A DNA stretch of 5,425 nt. It comes from an uncultured Clostridia bacterium (GTDB taxonomy: Bacteria > Bacillota > Clostridia > Peptostreptococcales > Anaerovoracaceae). Under the pieces are notes generated by a model. That model was not told where the DNA came from and made no database searches. It saw only the letters and a program-made list of their open reading frames with translations. Positions 1 to 5,425 of this stretch are shown piece after piece (the first letter of the stretch is position 1; every line of letters starts with the position of its first letter). The DNA is taken from assembly GCA_934247125.1 (NCBI GenBank), contig CAKQIZ010000095.1:1-5425 (forward strand), read 5' to 3'. A program made the translations under genes and the position numbers.

Positions 1-2
1 AT

Positions 3-263
3 TTGAAGCGGTCTTGGCGCAGAGAAGAAAATATTGATGATTTTCTGGATGTTGCCCAGGAGCCAAAGCAGGAGGATGGGGTGCTGGAGGCCATTACCCA
101 GCTCCCGGATGAATACAAGGACGCCGTTTATCTATATTACTACGAGGGTTACTCCACCGCAGAAATAGCCGACTTGAAGCGGTGTCCCGAGGCAACCATC
201 CGCAGCCGTTTGATGCGTGCCAGAAAACGTCTGGCTGCTTTGCTGGGAGGTGTGGCGAAATGA
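3..263 (+). CDS. ECF-type RNA polymerase sigma factor, C-terminal part (5' end outside window)
   Basis: This is the last 86 residues of a sigma-70 family factor, which would bind core RNA polymerase and recognise the -35 element of its target promoters. The fragment carries region 4: a helix leading into QLPDEYKDAV, then the helix-turn-helix around YSTAEIADLKRCPEATIRSR, and the basic RARKRL tail typical of ECF/SigW-like factors. The first codon visible (TTG at 3-5) is an internal leucine and not a start; region 2 must lie upstream of the window. The TGA stop at 261-263 overlaps the ATG of the next gene (ATGA), so the two are probably translationally coupled. This is the usual arrangement of a sigma factor and its membrane regulator. 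I am confident of the family, but the regulon cannot be read from this fragment. Confidence 0.9.
   Translation: MKRSWRREENIDDFLDVAQEPKQEDGVLEAITQLPDEYKDAVYLYYYEGYSTAEIADLKRCPEATIRSRLMRARKRLAALLGGVAK
245..250 (+). promoter_or_regulatory. Ribosome-binding site setting the start at 260
   Basis: GGGAGG lies nine bases upstream of the ATG at 260-262, inside the 3' end of the sigma factor gene. The same reading frame stays open upstream to at least 182, but only the ATG at 260 has a good Shine-Dalgarno sequence. It also gives the ATGA overlap and a sensible N-terminus (MKNPRIVKAY), so the longer version is rejected. Confidence 0.85.
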
Positions 264-2245
264 AAAATCCGAGAATTGTCAAGGCCTATAATTCTATCAA
301 TCCCAGTGCCGCCCAAAAGCAGCGGATGCTGGAAGCGATTCTTGCCCAGGCTGCCCTGGAAGAGCCTCCTAAAAAGAAGCGGGAGCCGGTGGTGTACACC
401 GCAAAGGCAACCAAAACCAGCCCCTGGTCGCTGATTTCCGGCATTGCCGCCTGTTTGGCTGTGGTGATCCTGGGAGGCTTCGTGCTGCTGCGTGTGGTGG
501 GCAACCAGAAGCCGACCCCCAATTTTGCTGACCCACAGACCAGCCAAACGACAGAAGCCACAGAACCTGCCACGACGGATGCAGAGGGTGTCTATGCCGA
601 TGTGCTGGATTTGTATGAAAGAGCCTGGGAAAATGGCTGGGACGGAGAAATGTGCAGGGTTAATGGTATGAGTGATCTGACTCCCATAGCCAGTGAGGGG
701 GAGGGTCTTTACTATGCCATCGCCGATTTGGACGGGGATGGTACAGCGGAACTGGTCATTGCGGAGTATCCTTATCGGGAGGATACGGATACCAACCTGA
801 TTGACTTGTATACCTGTGAGAACGGAAAGCCTGAACAGCTGTACAGTGCTGGGCAGTTGGAGATGACATCCCTGTGTCAGGGCGGCGTGTTGAAGCGTAT
901 TGGCTCTGAGCGGGGGAATTATCAGAAGTTTGTTTCTTATTTGCGGCTGAAGGATGGCCAGTTCCAGCCGGAGAAGACAGTATATCAAGACACGGATGGA
1001 CGCTGGTTTGCCGGAATCACGGAGAACACCGCCAGCCCCATTACCAAAGAGGAGGCAGATACCATCGTCCAAAGCTATCAGCCGGCAAAGCTGGAGTTTG
1101 TAAACATAGAACACAGAACGTCCCAGCAGACTTCCAAGACCAATTATATTCCTTTCGATACCATTCTGGATAAATACGAGAAAGCCCTGACGGAGGGCTG
1201 GACCGAGGAGCAATGCAGAGAAAATGACATCAGCCCCCAGATTCTCACCGCTCTGCCCAAGCTGGGATGGTGCCTTATGGATCTGAATGGGGACGGTATT
1301 GCGGAACTGGTGATCAGTGACACCCAGCAGCTGTACGATGTTTATGCGATGCCGCCCACCAATGCATCGGCAATCCATGTGGTGTGTGCTGAGGGAACAG
1401 ATGCACATACCCTCCTTGCGGATAACACCATAAAAAAGCAAGGATTCTATCCCCGCGCAACGAATTGGGAGTTTTATCGGTGGAACGGCGATACACTGTC
1501 CATGGACTACATGGTTCGCTACGAAGTGGCGCAATATTCGGATGGGAGTGCGTCGTATTTCTATGGAACTTCTATAGATGACCTCAAGCCTATTTCCAAG
1601 GATGAAGCAGGGGATCGGATCGTCACTGCCCAACGGGCACAACTGGAGCTGACACTGTTTGCCGCCCAGCCAAAGCAGTTGGTGGACTCGGCCACCGTCT
1701 ACAATCCTTTGATCTCTCGCTACCAGCAGGCACTGACGGAAAAGTGGGATCCGGGAAAATGCGAGGAAGCAGGTATTGGCATGATGATCGGTTGGGCCTA
1801 TGATTACCTGGGCAAGTTGGGTTATGCCATCCAGGACATCGACAAGGATGGCATGGACGAGCTGATTATTACCGATGGAGAAAGCATCTATGCCCTGTAC
1901 ACCATCACCCAGGAGGGAGAGGCCGCCCCGGAGAGACTGTGCCTGTTTACCGCCTACGAACGGATCCAGTACTATTTGACCCAGGAGAATCAGATCTACT
2001 GCCGGGGAAGCGGCAGCGCGGCGGTGAGCTATTATACGCTGTACCGTCTGGCCGGACAGAAGCTGATTCAATTGGATAGCTATATGTATAACGGAGAAAC
2101 GGATCCCAACAATCCCTGGTACTTCTACGACGGAGATCAGCAAGGGGATTCCTGCGGCAGTCTGGATGTGCAGGCCATCCTGGATGGAATCCAAATTGCA
2201 AAGATCCCCTTCACGCCCTTTGACTACGATTGCCCCAACGAATAA
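260..2245 (+). CDS. Single-pass membrane protein with three DxDxDG repeat modules, putative anti-sigma regulator
   Basis: This 661-residue protein has a cytoplasmic N-terminus of about 56 residues, basic just before the membrane (KKKR at 38-41). One transmembrane helix follows at about 57-79, then a Thr/Glu/Pro-rich linker (about 87-110). Three tandem extracytoplasmic modules make up the rest, at about 112-298, 299-480 and 481-661. Each starts with a helix of the form Y..A..W....C (Y119/W127/C132, Y306/W314/C319, Y488/W496/C501). Each then has an acidic loop: DLDGDGTAEL at 156, DLNGDGIAEL at 341, DIDKDGMDEL at 526. Such loops bind Ca2+ in FG-GAP and dockerin-like proteins. There is no signal-peptidase site or lipobox, and no zinc anti-sigma (HxxxCxxC) motif. 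The overlap with the sigma factor suggests it holds that factor at the membrane and senses something outside the cell; this role is inferred. An intrinsic terminator follows directly. Confidence 0.85.
   Translation: MKNPRIVKAYNSINPSAAQKQRMLEAILAQAALEEPPKKKREPVVYTAKATKTSPWSLISGIAACLAVVILGGFVLLRVVGNQKPTPNFADPQTSQTTEATEPATTDAEGVYADVLDLYERAWENGWDGEMCRVNGMSDLTPIASEGEGLYYAIADLDGDGTAELVIAEYPYREDTDTNLIDLYTCENGKPEQLYSAGQLEMTSLCQGGVLKRIGSERGNYQKFVSYLRLKDGQFQPEKTVYQDTDGRWFAGITENTASPITKEEADTIVQSYQPAKLEFVNIEHRTSQQTSKTNYIPFDTILDKYEKALTEGWTEEQCRENDISPQILTALPKLGWCLMDLNGDGIAELVISDTQQLYDVYAMPPTNASAIHVVCAEGTDAHTLLADNTIKKQGFYPRATNWEFYRWNGDTLSMDYMVRYEVAQYSDGSASYFYGTSIDDLKPISKDEAGDRIVTAQRAQLELTLFAAQPKQLVDSATVYNPLISRYQQALTEKWDPGKCEEAGIGMMIGWAYDYLGKLGYAIQDIDKDGMDELIITDGESIYALYTITQEGEAAPERLCLFTAYERIQYYLTQENQIYCRGSGSAAVSYYTLYRLAGQKLIQLDSYMYNGETDPNNPWYFYDGDQQGDSCGSLDVQAILDGIQIAKIPFTPFDYDCPNE
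593..2242 (+). repeat. Three tandem, diverged protein modules with calcium-type loops
   Basis: The coding region contains three homologous units of about 180-187 codons (roughly 593-1153, 1154-1699, 1700-2242). The shared order is an amphipathic helix with conserved Tyr, Trp and Cys, a short variable stretch, an aromatic residue followed by the DxDxDGxxEL loop, and a beta-rich region. The first two units also share a similar end (PITKEEADTIV at 260-270 and PISKDEAGDRIV at 444-455), while the third diverges there. The first Asp of each loop is at residue 156, 341 and 526, so the spacing is exactly 185 residues both times. The repeats are clear in protein but diverged in DNA, so the duplication is old. 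Confidence 0.85.
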
Positions 2246-2250
2246 AAGCC

Positions 2251-2282
2251 AAGGAGAGCCAACCGGCTCTCCTTCCTTTTTT
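2251..2282 (+). terminator. Intrinsic terminator of the sigma factor/membrane protein pair
   Basis: A perfect 10-bp stem (2251-2260 with 2265-2274) closes a four-base loop AACC, followed by CC and a run of six T. It starts five bases after the stop codon at 2243-2245. This is a strong Rho-independent terminator in the plus direction and separates this unit from the DUF4317 gene. Confidence 0.92.
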
Positions 2283-2306
2283 ACACTGGATTTTTGCGAA
2301 AATATG

Positions 2307-2315
2307 TGCTATAAT
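2307..2315 (+). promoter_or_regulatory. Extended -10 promoter for the DUF4317 gene
   Basis: TGCTATAAT is a perfect -10 hexamer (TATAAT at 2310-2315) with the extended TGn element. No good -35 lies at the normal distance: the hexamer 17 bases upstream is TGGATT, and TTTACA at 2280-2285 is 24 bases away and overlaps the terminator T-run. Extended -10 promoters often tolerate a poor -35. Transcription would start near 2322, giving a leader of about 30 bases before the ATG at 2353. Confidence 0.75.
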
Positions 2316-2340
2316 ACCCCGGCATGAATCTTACGAAAAC

Positions 2341-2344
2341 GAGG
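2341..2344 (+). promoter_or_regulatory. Ribosome-binding site setting the DUF4317 start
   Basis: GAGG lies eight bases before the ATG at 2353. The frame is open further upstream, to an ATG-independent start near 2230, but that extension would run back through the promoter, the terminator and the end of the previous gene. The ATG at 2353 is therefore the supported start. Confidence 0.75.
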
Positions 2345-2352
2345 TTTTCTCT

Positions 2353-3507
2353 ATGATTGATAAGGAAATCGGCGAAATTCGCCGCCATCTGCGCCGGGAG
2401 CGGAGCAATATCACCGCCCTTTATGGCTGCTATGTCAATGACAACAAGGAGATCATCACCTCCTTCCGCCAGTCCACCGGTATGATGCCGGAGAATGAAT
2501 CCGACAAATATTTTGCCCTGCTGCGCCGCACTCTGTCCGGCTCTCTGGGAAAGAATCTCATTGATATCACCTTCAAAACATCTCAGGTGGCCGATTCCCC
2601 GGAACACAAGCTGCTGATGGATCTGCGGAAGTGCCAGCTGAAGGACGAGGAGCTGCTGGGAACCTTCTATCAGAAGGTCATTGACTCGGTGTGTATTGAG
2701 GGAGCTTACCTGATCCTGATCGGCTGTGACAGTTATGACGTTCCCTTTAAGAGCAAGGATGATTTCAGCCAGAGTGACAACAGCGACGAAACCTATACCT
2801 ATCTGATCTGCACCATCTGCCCGGTGAAGCAGACCAAGGCCAATCTGCACTATGTGCCGGAGGAAAAGATCTTCCACGATGGTGCCATGCACCAGATGGT
2901 ATCTGCTCCCATGCTGGGCTTCCTGTTCCCGGCCTTTGACAACCGCTCCACCAATATCTACAATGCCCTGTACTATACCCACGATGTGAAGGTGGGGCAG
3001 GACGCCTTCATTGAATCGGTATTTAACACCCCTGCACCCAAGCCTGCTGCCGAGCAGAAAAAATCCTTTGAAGCCCTGCTGACCACCACCCTGGGGGAGG
3101 AATGCAGCCTGGATGTGGTGCAGACCGTCCACGACCAGATCTGCCAGCGGATCGCCATGCACAAGGAGGCCAAGGTGCCGGAACCGCTGATGATCTCCAA
3201 GGAGGATGTGAAGACGGTTCTCCAGGAGTGCGGCGTTTCCGAGGATCGGCTGTCCAAGTTCAGCGTGGATTATGATGAGGTTTTTGGCTTTGAAACGGAT
3301 CTGCATCCCAAAAACGTCATTGACAACAAGCATTTTGAGATCAAGACTCCGGATGTGGTCATCAAGGTAGATCCCACCCGCAGCGACCTGATCGAAACCC
3401 GGGTCATTGGCGGCGTGAAATACATTATGATCTGCGCCGATGAGGATGTAGAGGTCAACGGTGTCAACATCCACATAGAAGAAGAAAAAGAAACCGCTGC
3501 CGTGTAA
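2353..3507 (+). CDS. DUF4317 family protein
   Basis: This 384-residue soluble protein matches, from memory of the family, DUF4317, which is widespread in Clostridia and has no known biochemical role. Recognisable parts are the N-terminal MIDKEIGEIRRHLRRE, YGCYVN at 24-29, and the LSGSLGKNLIDITF block at 61-74. A central region contains ICPVKQTKANLHYVPE (155-170) and FPAFDNRSTNIYNALYY (192-208). No signal peptide or membrane helix is visible, and the C-terminus is acidic (EEEKE at 376-380), so it is probably cytoplasmic. The length appears full. It has its own extended -10 promoter and follows a strong terminator, so it is not part of the sigma factor unit. No clear terminator follows it, so transcription may continue into the HD-domain gene 100 bases downstream. 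Confidence is high that it is a gene and good for the family; the function is unknown. Confidence 0.88.
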   Translation: MIDKEIGEIRRHLRRERSNITALYGCYVNDNKEIITSFRQSTGMMPENESDKYFALLRRTLSGSLGKNLIDITFKTSQVADSPEHKLLMDLRKCQLKDEELLGTFYQKVIDSVCIEGAYLILIGCDSYDVPFKSKDDFSQSDNSDETYTYLICTICPVKQTKANLHYVPEEKIFHDGAMHQMVSAPMLGFLFPAFDNRSTNIYNALYYTHDVKVGQDAFIESVFNTPAPKPAAEQKKSFEALLTTTLGEECSLDVVQTVHDQICQRIAMHKEAKVPEPLMISKEDVKTVLQECGVSEDRLSKFSVDYDEVFGFETDLHPKNVIDNKHFEIKTPDVVIKVDPTRSDLIETRVIGGVKYIMICADEDVEVNGVNIHIEEEKETAAV

Positions 3508-3593
3508 GAGCTGGTTCTGTACTCAGCCCAGCTATGGTTTCTTGGATGAGGGTTGATATACAGAGAATAGAATCGCGTCTTTGCATTGAAACA

Positions 3594-3600
3594 GGGAGGA
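3594..3600 (+). promoter_or_regulatory. Strong ribosome-binding site of the HD-domain gene
   Basis: GGGAGGA is near-complementary to the 16S rRNA 3' end and sits seven bases before the ATG at 3608. The rest of the 100-base gap after the DUF4317 gene (3508-3607) shows only a weak TAGAAT (3568-3573) as a possible -10, with no convincing -35. Confidence 0.8.
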
Positions 3601-3607
3601 ATTAACC

Positions 3608-4228
3608 ATGCTGCCGACAAGAGAAGAAGCGATGGAATTGATACGGGATGGGGTATCGTGCAATCCAGGCCCTTGGGGAAAGCATTGTTTAACTGCCGCC
3701 CATTGCGCAGAAAGAATCGCAAGAGCGTGCCCAGATTTGGATGGAGAAAAGGCATATATTTTAGGGTTGCTGCACGATATCGGAAGAAAATTTGGTGTAA
3801 GACACCTGGGACATGTTTCTGATGGTTATACATATATGAAATCATTGGGATATGATGAGGCAGCAAAGGTATGCTTAACACATTCCTTTAACAATCAAAC
3901 GGTAGAGGAATATATTGGGAAATTTGATGTTTCTGATGAAGAAATGGCAATGATCAGAAAGGAATTGTCCCAGACGGACTATGACGAGTATGACCGGCTG
4001 ATTCAGCTGTGCGACTGTCTGGCGGGTGCAGAAGGGGTCCTCGATATAGAGGATAGAATGAACGATGTAAAGAAGCGATACGGCGCTTACCCCCAGGCAA
4101 AGTGGGATACCAATATAAAATGGAAGCGTTACTTTGAGGAGAAGATGAACCAGGATATTTATCTTGTTTGCCAGAAGGACACTTTTCGACCGGAAGAGAT
4201 ATCCTGTTTATCACAATGTGAGTCCTGA
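3608..4228 (+). CDS. HD-domain metal-dependent phosphohydrolase
   Basis: This 206-residue protein has the HD superfamily metal-binding pattern: H26 (WGKHC), the H56-D57 pair in LLHDIGRKFG, further histidines H66, H69 and H92, and a late aspartate D136 in LIQLCDCLAG. HD proteins of this compact type hydrolyse phosphomonoesters or phosphodiesters of nucleotides; the substrate cannot be told from sequence alone. No membrane segment or extra sensory domain is seen, so it should be a stand-alone cytoplasmic enzyme. The start is set by GGGAGGA at 3594-3600, seven bases before the ATG. The middle (3781-3960) is about 36% GC by hand count, against roughly 50% or more on both sides. The gene also uses TTA four times and TCA once, codons avoided in the two upstream genes. 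A convergent hairpin lies 32 bases after the stop. Confidence 0.9.
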   Translation: MLPTREEAMELIRDGVSCNPGPWGKHCLTAAHCAERIARACPDLDGEKAYILGLLHDIGRKFGVRHLGHVSDGYTYMKSLGYDEAAKVCLTHSFNNQTVEEYIGKFDVSDEEMAMIRKELSQTDYDEYDRLIQLCDCLAGAEGVLDIEDRMNDVKKRYGAYPQAKWDTNIKWKRYFEEKMNQDIYLVCQKDTFRPEEISCLSQCES

Positions 4229-4260
4229 CAAATCCATACCAGGCGTGCGATTATAGAATG

Positions 4261-4296
4261 AAACCAGGGGTGCTGTAAGAAAGCATCCCTGGTTTT
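4261..4296. terminator. Probable bidirectional terminator between convergent genes
   Basis: A 14-bp stem (4261-4274 with 4282-4295, one G-T wobble at 4270/4286) closes a seven-base loop. It has AAA at its left end and TTTT at its right end, so it can act on the plus strand after the HD-domain gene and on the minus strand after the membrane protein gene. It is about equally far from both stops (32 bases from 4228, 33 bases from 4330). The T-runs partly belong to the stem and are short, so termination strength is uncertain. Confidence 0.78.
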
Positions 4297-4329
4297 ACGT
4301 ATCAGCGCTCAGACGGCGGTTTCTGCCAT

Positions 4330-5199
4330 TTACAGCAGATGACCGATCAAGTACCACAGAATCAGACAAACCCCTCCCATGGGGATGTAGGCGGTCAGAG
4401 CGGACATGGAAATATGAATGAAATTGTAGCTGTAATGATTCAAAACAAACAGAATCACGCACAGGATTCCGGCGGTGAACACGGCCTTGGTAATCTGCTT
4501 GCCTACCAGATTGGAAAAGAAGAAGGCGTAGATGGCACCAATAATGGGATTGGCGATGGTAAGCACCAGTCCAATCACTGCATTGAAAAAGCCCAGCAGG
4601 ATCATGGCTACCAGAATCAGCAGCAGCACCATCGGTGCGTAGGTTACAAGAAAATTGGGCAGATAAGTATCTAAGGCCCAGCGGGTTACCAGATGCAGGA
4701 CTATGGCTACCCCTACGGTGAAGAACCGCAGGCAGTACCAACCAAGGATGGATTTTCCTTGGGGAACCAGAACATCCAGCAGGTTGACCAGAAAGGCCAG
4801 AATGATCAAACTCAAAAGCTCCCGGGCAAATACCGTGGGATAAATACCGATCACAGGCATAATCACCAGGTAGTCACCGAAAAAGGTGACGAAGGGCAGG
4901 GGAGAGAGGTAGCGCTCCAGGTGCATGGGCTGGAAGGTGTACACCACAATGGTTACGGCGTAGATAAATAGAATCGCAATCGCTGAGGACAGACTGCGGT
5001 TCAGGCTGGAATGCTTCCCCAGGACCAGACGGCCCAGGGTGCTGAGCACCAGGGAGCAGAGGGTGAAAAACAGAAGGAATTTGGCAATATGGATCAGATC
5101 CAGATCCAAAGGAGAGAAAGCCCGGCTTTGATACAGATTCCCGGTGGTTTTCCAGCTGTCCGGGAGCAGGGCAGCAACGGTGAGAATGGCGGATTCCAT
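4330..5199 (-). CDS. Polytopic membrane protein of unknown function
   Basis: This 289-residue, very hydrophobic protein has about seven likely transmembrane helices, at roughly 38-60, 71-89, 125-145, 153-173, 184-202, 204-228 and 238-254, plus a C-terminal one near 268-287. The stretch around LLGFFNAVIGLVLTIANPII (201-220) is continuous with a second hydrophobic run, so the helix count is approximate. I do not recognise the family, and see no ATP-binding, peptidase or transporter signature motif. The N-terminal 37 residues are only moderately hydrophobic. The start at 5197-5199 is supported by AAAGGAA (5207-5213 on the minus strand) about eight bases upstream. It lies immediately downstream of the rplL terminator, so its expression may depend on read-through or on a promoter I cannot see. 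Its 3' end meets the convergent hairpin shared with the HD-domain gene. Confidence 0.8.
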   Translation of the reverse strand: MESAILTVAALLPDSWKTTGNLYQSRAFSPLDLDLIHIAKFLLFFTLCSLVLSTLGRLVLGKHSSLNRSLSSAIAILFIYAVTIVVYTFQPMHLERYLSPLPFVTFFGDYLVIMPVIGIYPTVFARELLSLIILAFLVNLLDVLVPQGKSILGWYCLRFFTVGVAIVLHLVTRWALDTYLPNFLVTYAPMVLLLILVAMILLGFFNAVIGLVLTIANPIIGAIYAFFFSNLVGKQITKAVFTAGILCVILFVLNHYSYNFIHISMSALTAYIPMGGVCLILWYLIGHLL

Positions 5200-5206
5200 A
5201 GGGCAG

Positions 5207-5213
5207 TTCCTTT
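5207..5213 (-). promoter_or_regulatory. Ribosome-binding site of the membrane protein gene
   Basis: Read on the minus strand this is AAAGGAA, about eight bases before the ATG at 5199. It lies only 11 bases after the T-run of the rplL terminator, which leaves no room for a promoter between terminator and gene. Confidence 0.75.
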
Positions 5214-5224
5214 CGGGGAAATCG

Positions 5225-5252
5225 AAAAACCGCCGCCATTTCTGGCGGCGGT
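5225..5252 (-). terminator. Intrinsic terminator of the rplL operon
   Basis: On the minus strand a perfect 10-bp GC-rich stem (5252-5243 with 5238-5229) closes a GAAA tetraloop, and the stem end runs into five T (5229-5225). It lies 23 bases after the rplL stop. The GNRA loop and the GC-rich stem make it a very stable hairpin; the T-run is somewhat short, so some read-through into the membrane protein gene is possible. Confidence 0.9.
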
Positions 5253-5275
5253 ATCCTTGACAGTTAGAGAATCAA

Positions 5276-5425
5276 TTACTTGATCTCTGCTTCTGCGCCA
5301 GCTTCCTTCAGCTCGGCGACCAGCTTCTCTGCGTCTTCCTTGGAGATAGCTTCCTTCAGGGTCTTGGGGCAGTTGTCAACCAGATCCTTAGCGTCCTTCA
5401 GGCCCAGGCCGGTAGCGGCACGGAC
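5276..5425 (-). CDS. rplL: Ribosomal protein L7/L12, C-terminal part (5' end outside window)
   Basis: The visible 49 residues are the end of the C-terminal domain of the bL12 stalk protein of the large ribosomal subunit, which recruits translation factors such as EF-G and EF-Tu to the ribosome. Diagnostic parts are [17 protein letters not shown], the segment around [17 protein letters not shown], and the ending [12 protein letters not shown] with a TAA stop at 5278-5276. The usual Pro in VDNAPK is kept (CPK), while Cys replaces the more common Ala or small residue before it. It is normally made from an rplJ-rplL operon, so rplJ should lie beyond the right edge of the window. Downstream, the gene is closed by an intrinsic terminator and is not followed by rpoB within this window. 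Confidence 0.96.
   Translation of the reverse strand, partial: VRAATGLGLKDAKDLVDNCPKTLKEAISKEDAEKLVAELKEAGAEAEIK

Noticed and set aside
149..2194. A long open frame on the minus strand opposite the sigma factor and repeat-protein genes (681 codons).
   Set aside because: It is in codon register with the real gene, so its stops would need TTA, CTA or TCA codons in the sense strand, which that gene avoids. The sense protein has a clear membrane helix and repeats; the antisense product has no recognisable features.
2281..3474. A 397-codon open frame on the minus strand opposite the DUF4317 gene.
   Set aside because: It has the same cause: it is in register with a sense gene lacking TTA/CTA/TCA codons. 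It would also run through the DUF4317 promoter, and the sense protein belongs to a known family.
3509..3533. A short inverted repeat after the DUF4317 stop (AGCTGG with CCAGCT).
   Set aside because: The stem is only six base pairs with a 13-base loop and no T-run, so it is not a convincing terminator.
3553..3573. Possible promoter parts TTGATA and TAGAAT before the HD-domain gene.
   Set aside because: The spacing between them is only nine bases, and no alternative pair with normal spacing is visible.
3586..3822. A 78-codon plus-strand frame overlapping the start of the HD-domain gene.
   Set aside because: It has no supported ribosome-binding site of its own, and the overlapping frame encodes the HD motifs.
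5257..5262. A perfect TTGACA on the plus strand near the rplL end.
   Set aside because: No TATAAT-like hexamer lies 16-18 bases downstream, and there is no plus-strand gene after it in the window.
4339..5283. Several plus-strand open frames opposite the membrane protein gene.
   Set aside because: They are Gln/Asn/Gly-rich mirror translations in register with the minus-strand gene, and the minus-strand product is a convincing membrane protein with a ribosome-binding site.

Overview
The window looks like part of a chromosome from a gut-type member of the Clostridia, most likely Oscillospiraceae/Ruminococcaceae. The reasons are the moderate GC content (about half), a DUF4317 gene, a sigma factor paired with a membrane protein carrying DxDxDG repeats, strong Gram-positive type ribosome-binding sites, and near-absence of TTA/CTA/TCA codons in the two longest genes. 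This placement is inferred from gene families and not from a marker-gene phylogeny.

Layout. Positions 1-263 (+) hold the C-terminal end of an RNA polymerase sigma factor of the ECF type (region 4). It overlaps by four bases (ATGA) with a 661-residue single-pass membrane protein (260-2245, +). That protein has a short cytoplasmic N-terminus, one transmembrane helix and three tandem extracytoplasmic modules, each with one calcium-loop-like DxDxDG motif; it is probably the sigma factor's membrane regulator. A strong intrinsic terminator (2251-2282) closes this pair. An extended -10 promoter (about 2307-2315) then drives a DUF4317 protein (2353-3507, +). After 100 bases comes an HD-domain metal-dependent phosphohydrolase (3608-4228, +), which is AT-richer in its middle and uses codons its neighbours avoid.

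A long hairpin at 4261-4296 separates the plus-strand genes from the convergent minus-strand genes. On the minus strand, read right to left, are the C-terminal 49 residues of ribosomal protein L7/L12 (rplL, 5276-5425), its GC-rich terminator with a GAAA loop (5225-5252), and an unrecognised 289-residue polytopic membrane protein (4330-5199) that starts only 25 bases beyond the terminator.

How they may work together. The sigma factor and the repeat protein form a translationally coupled pair that could pass an extracytoplasmic signal (possibly calcium or cell-surface state) to transcription. DUF4317, the HD hydrolase and the membrane protein show no visible functional link to that pair. The rplL end is the edge of a ribosomal protein operon that here stops at a terminator and does not run into rpoB. 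No gene-free stretch exceeds about 110 bases. No tRNA, rRNA, CRISPR array or insertion sequence was seen.
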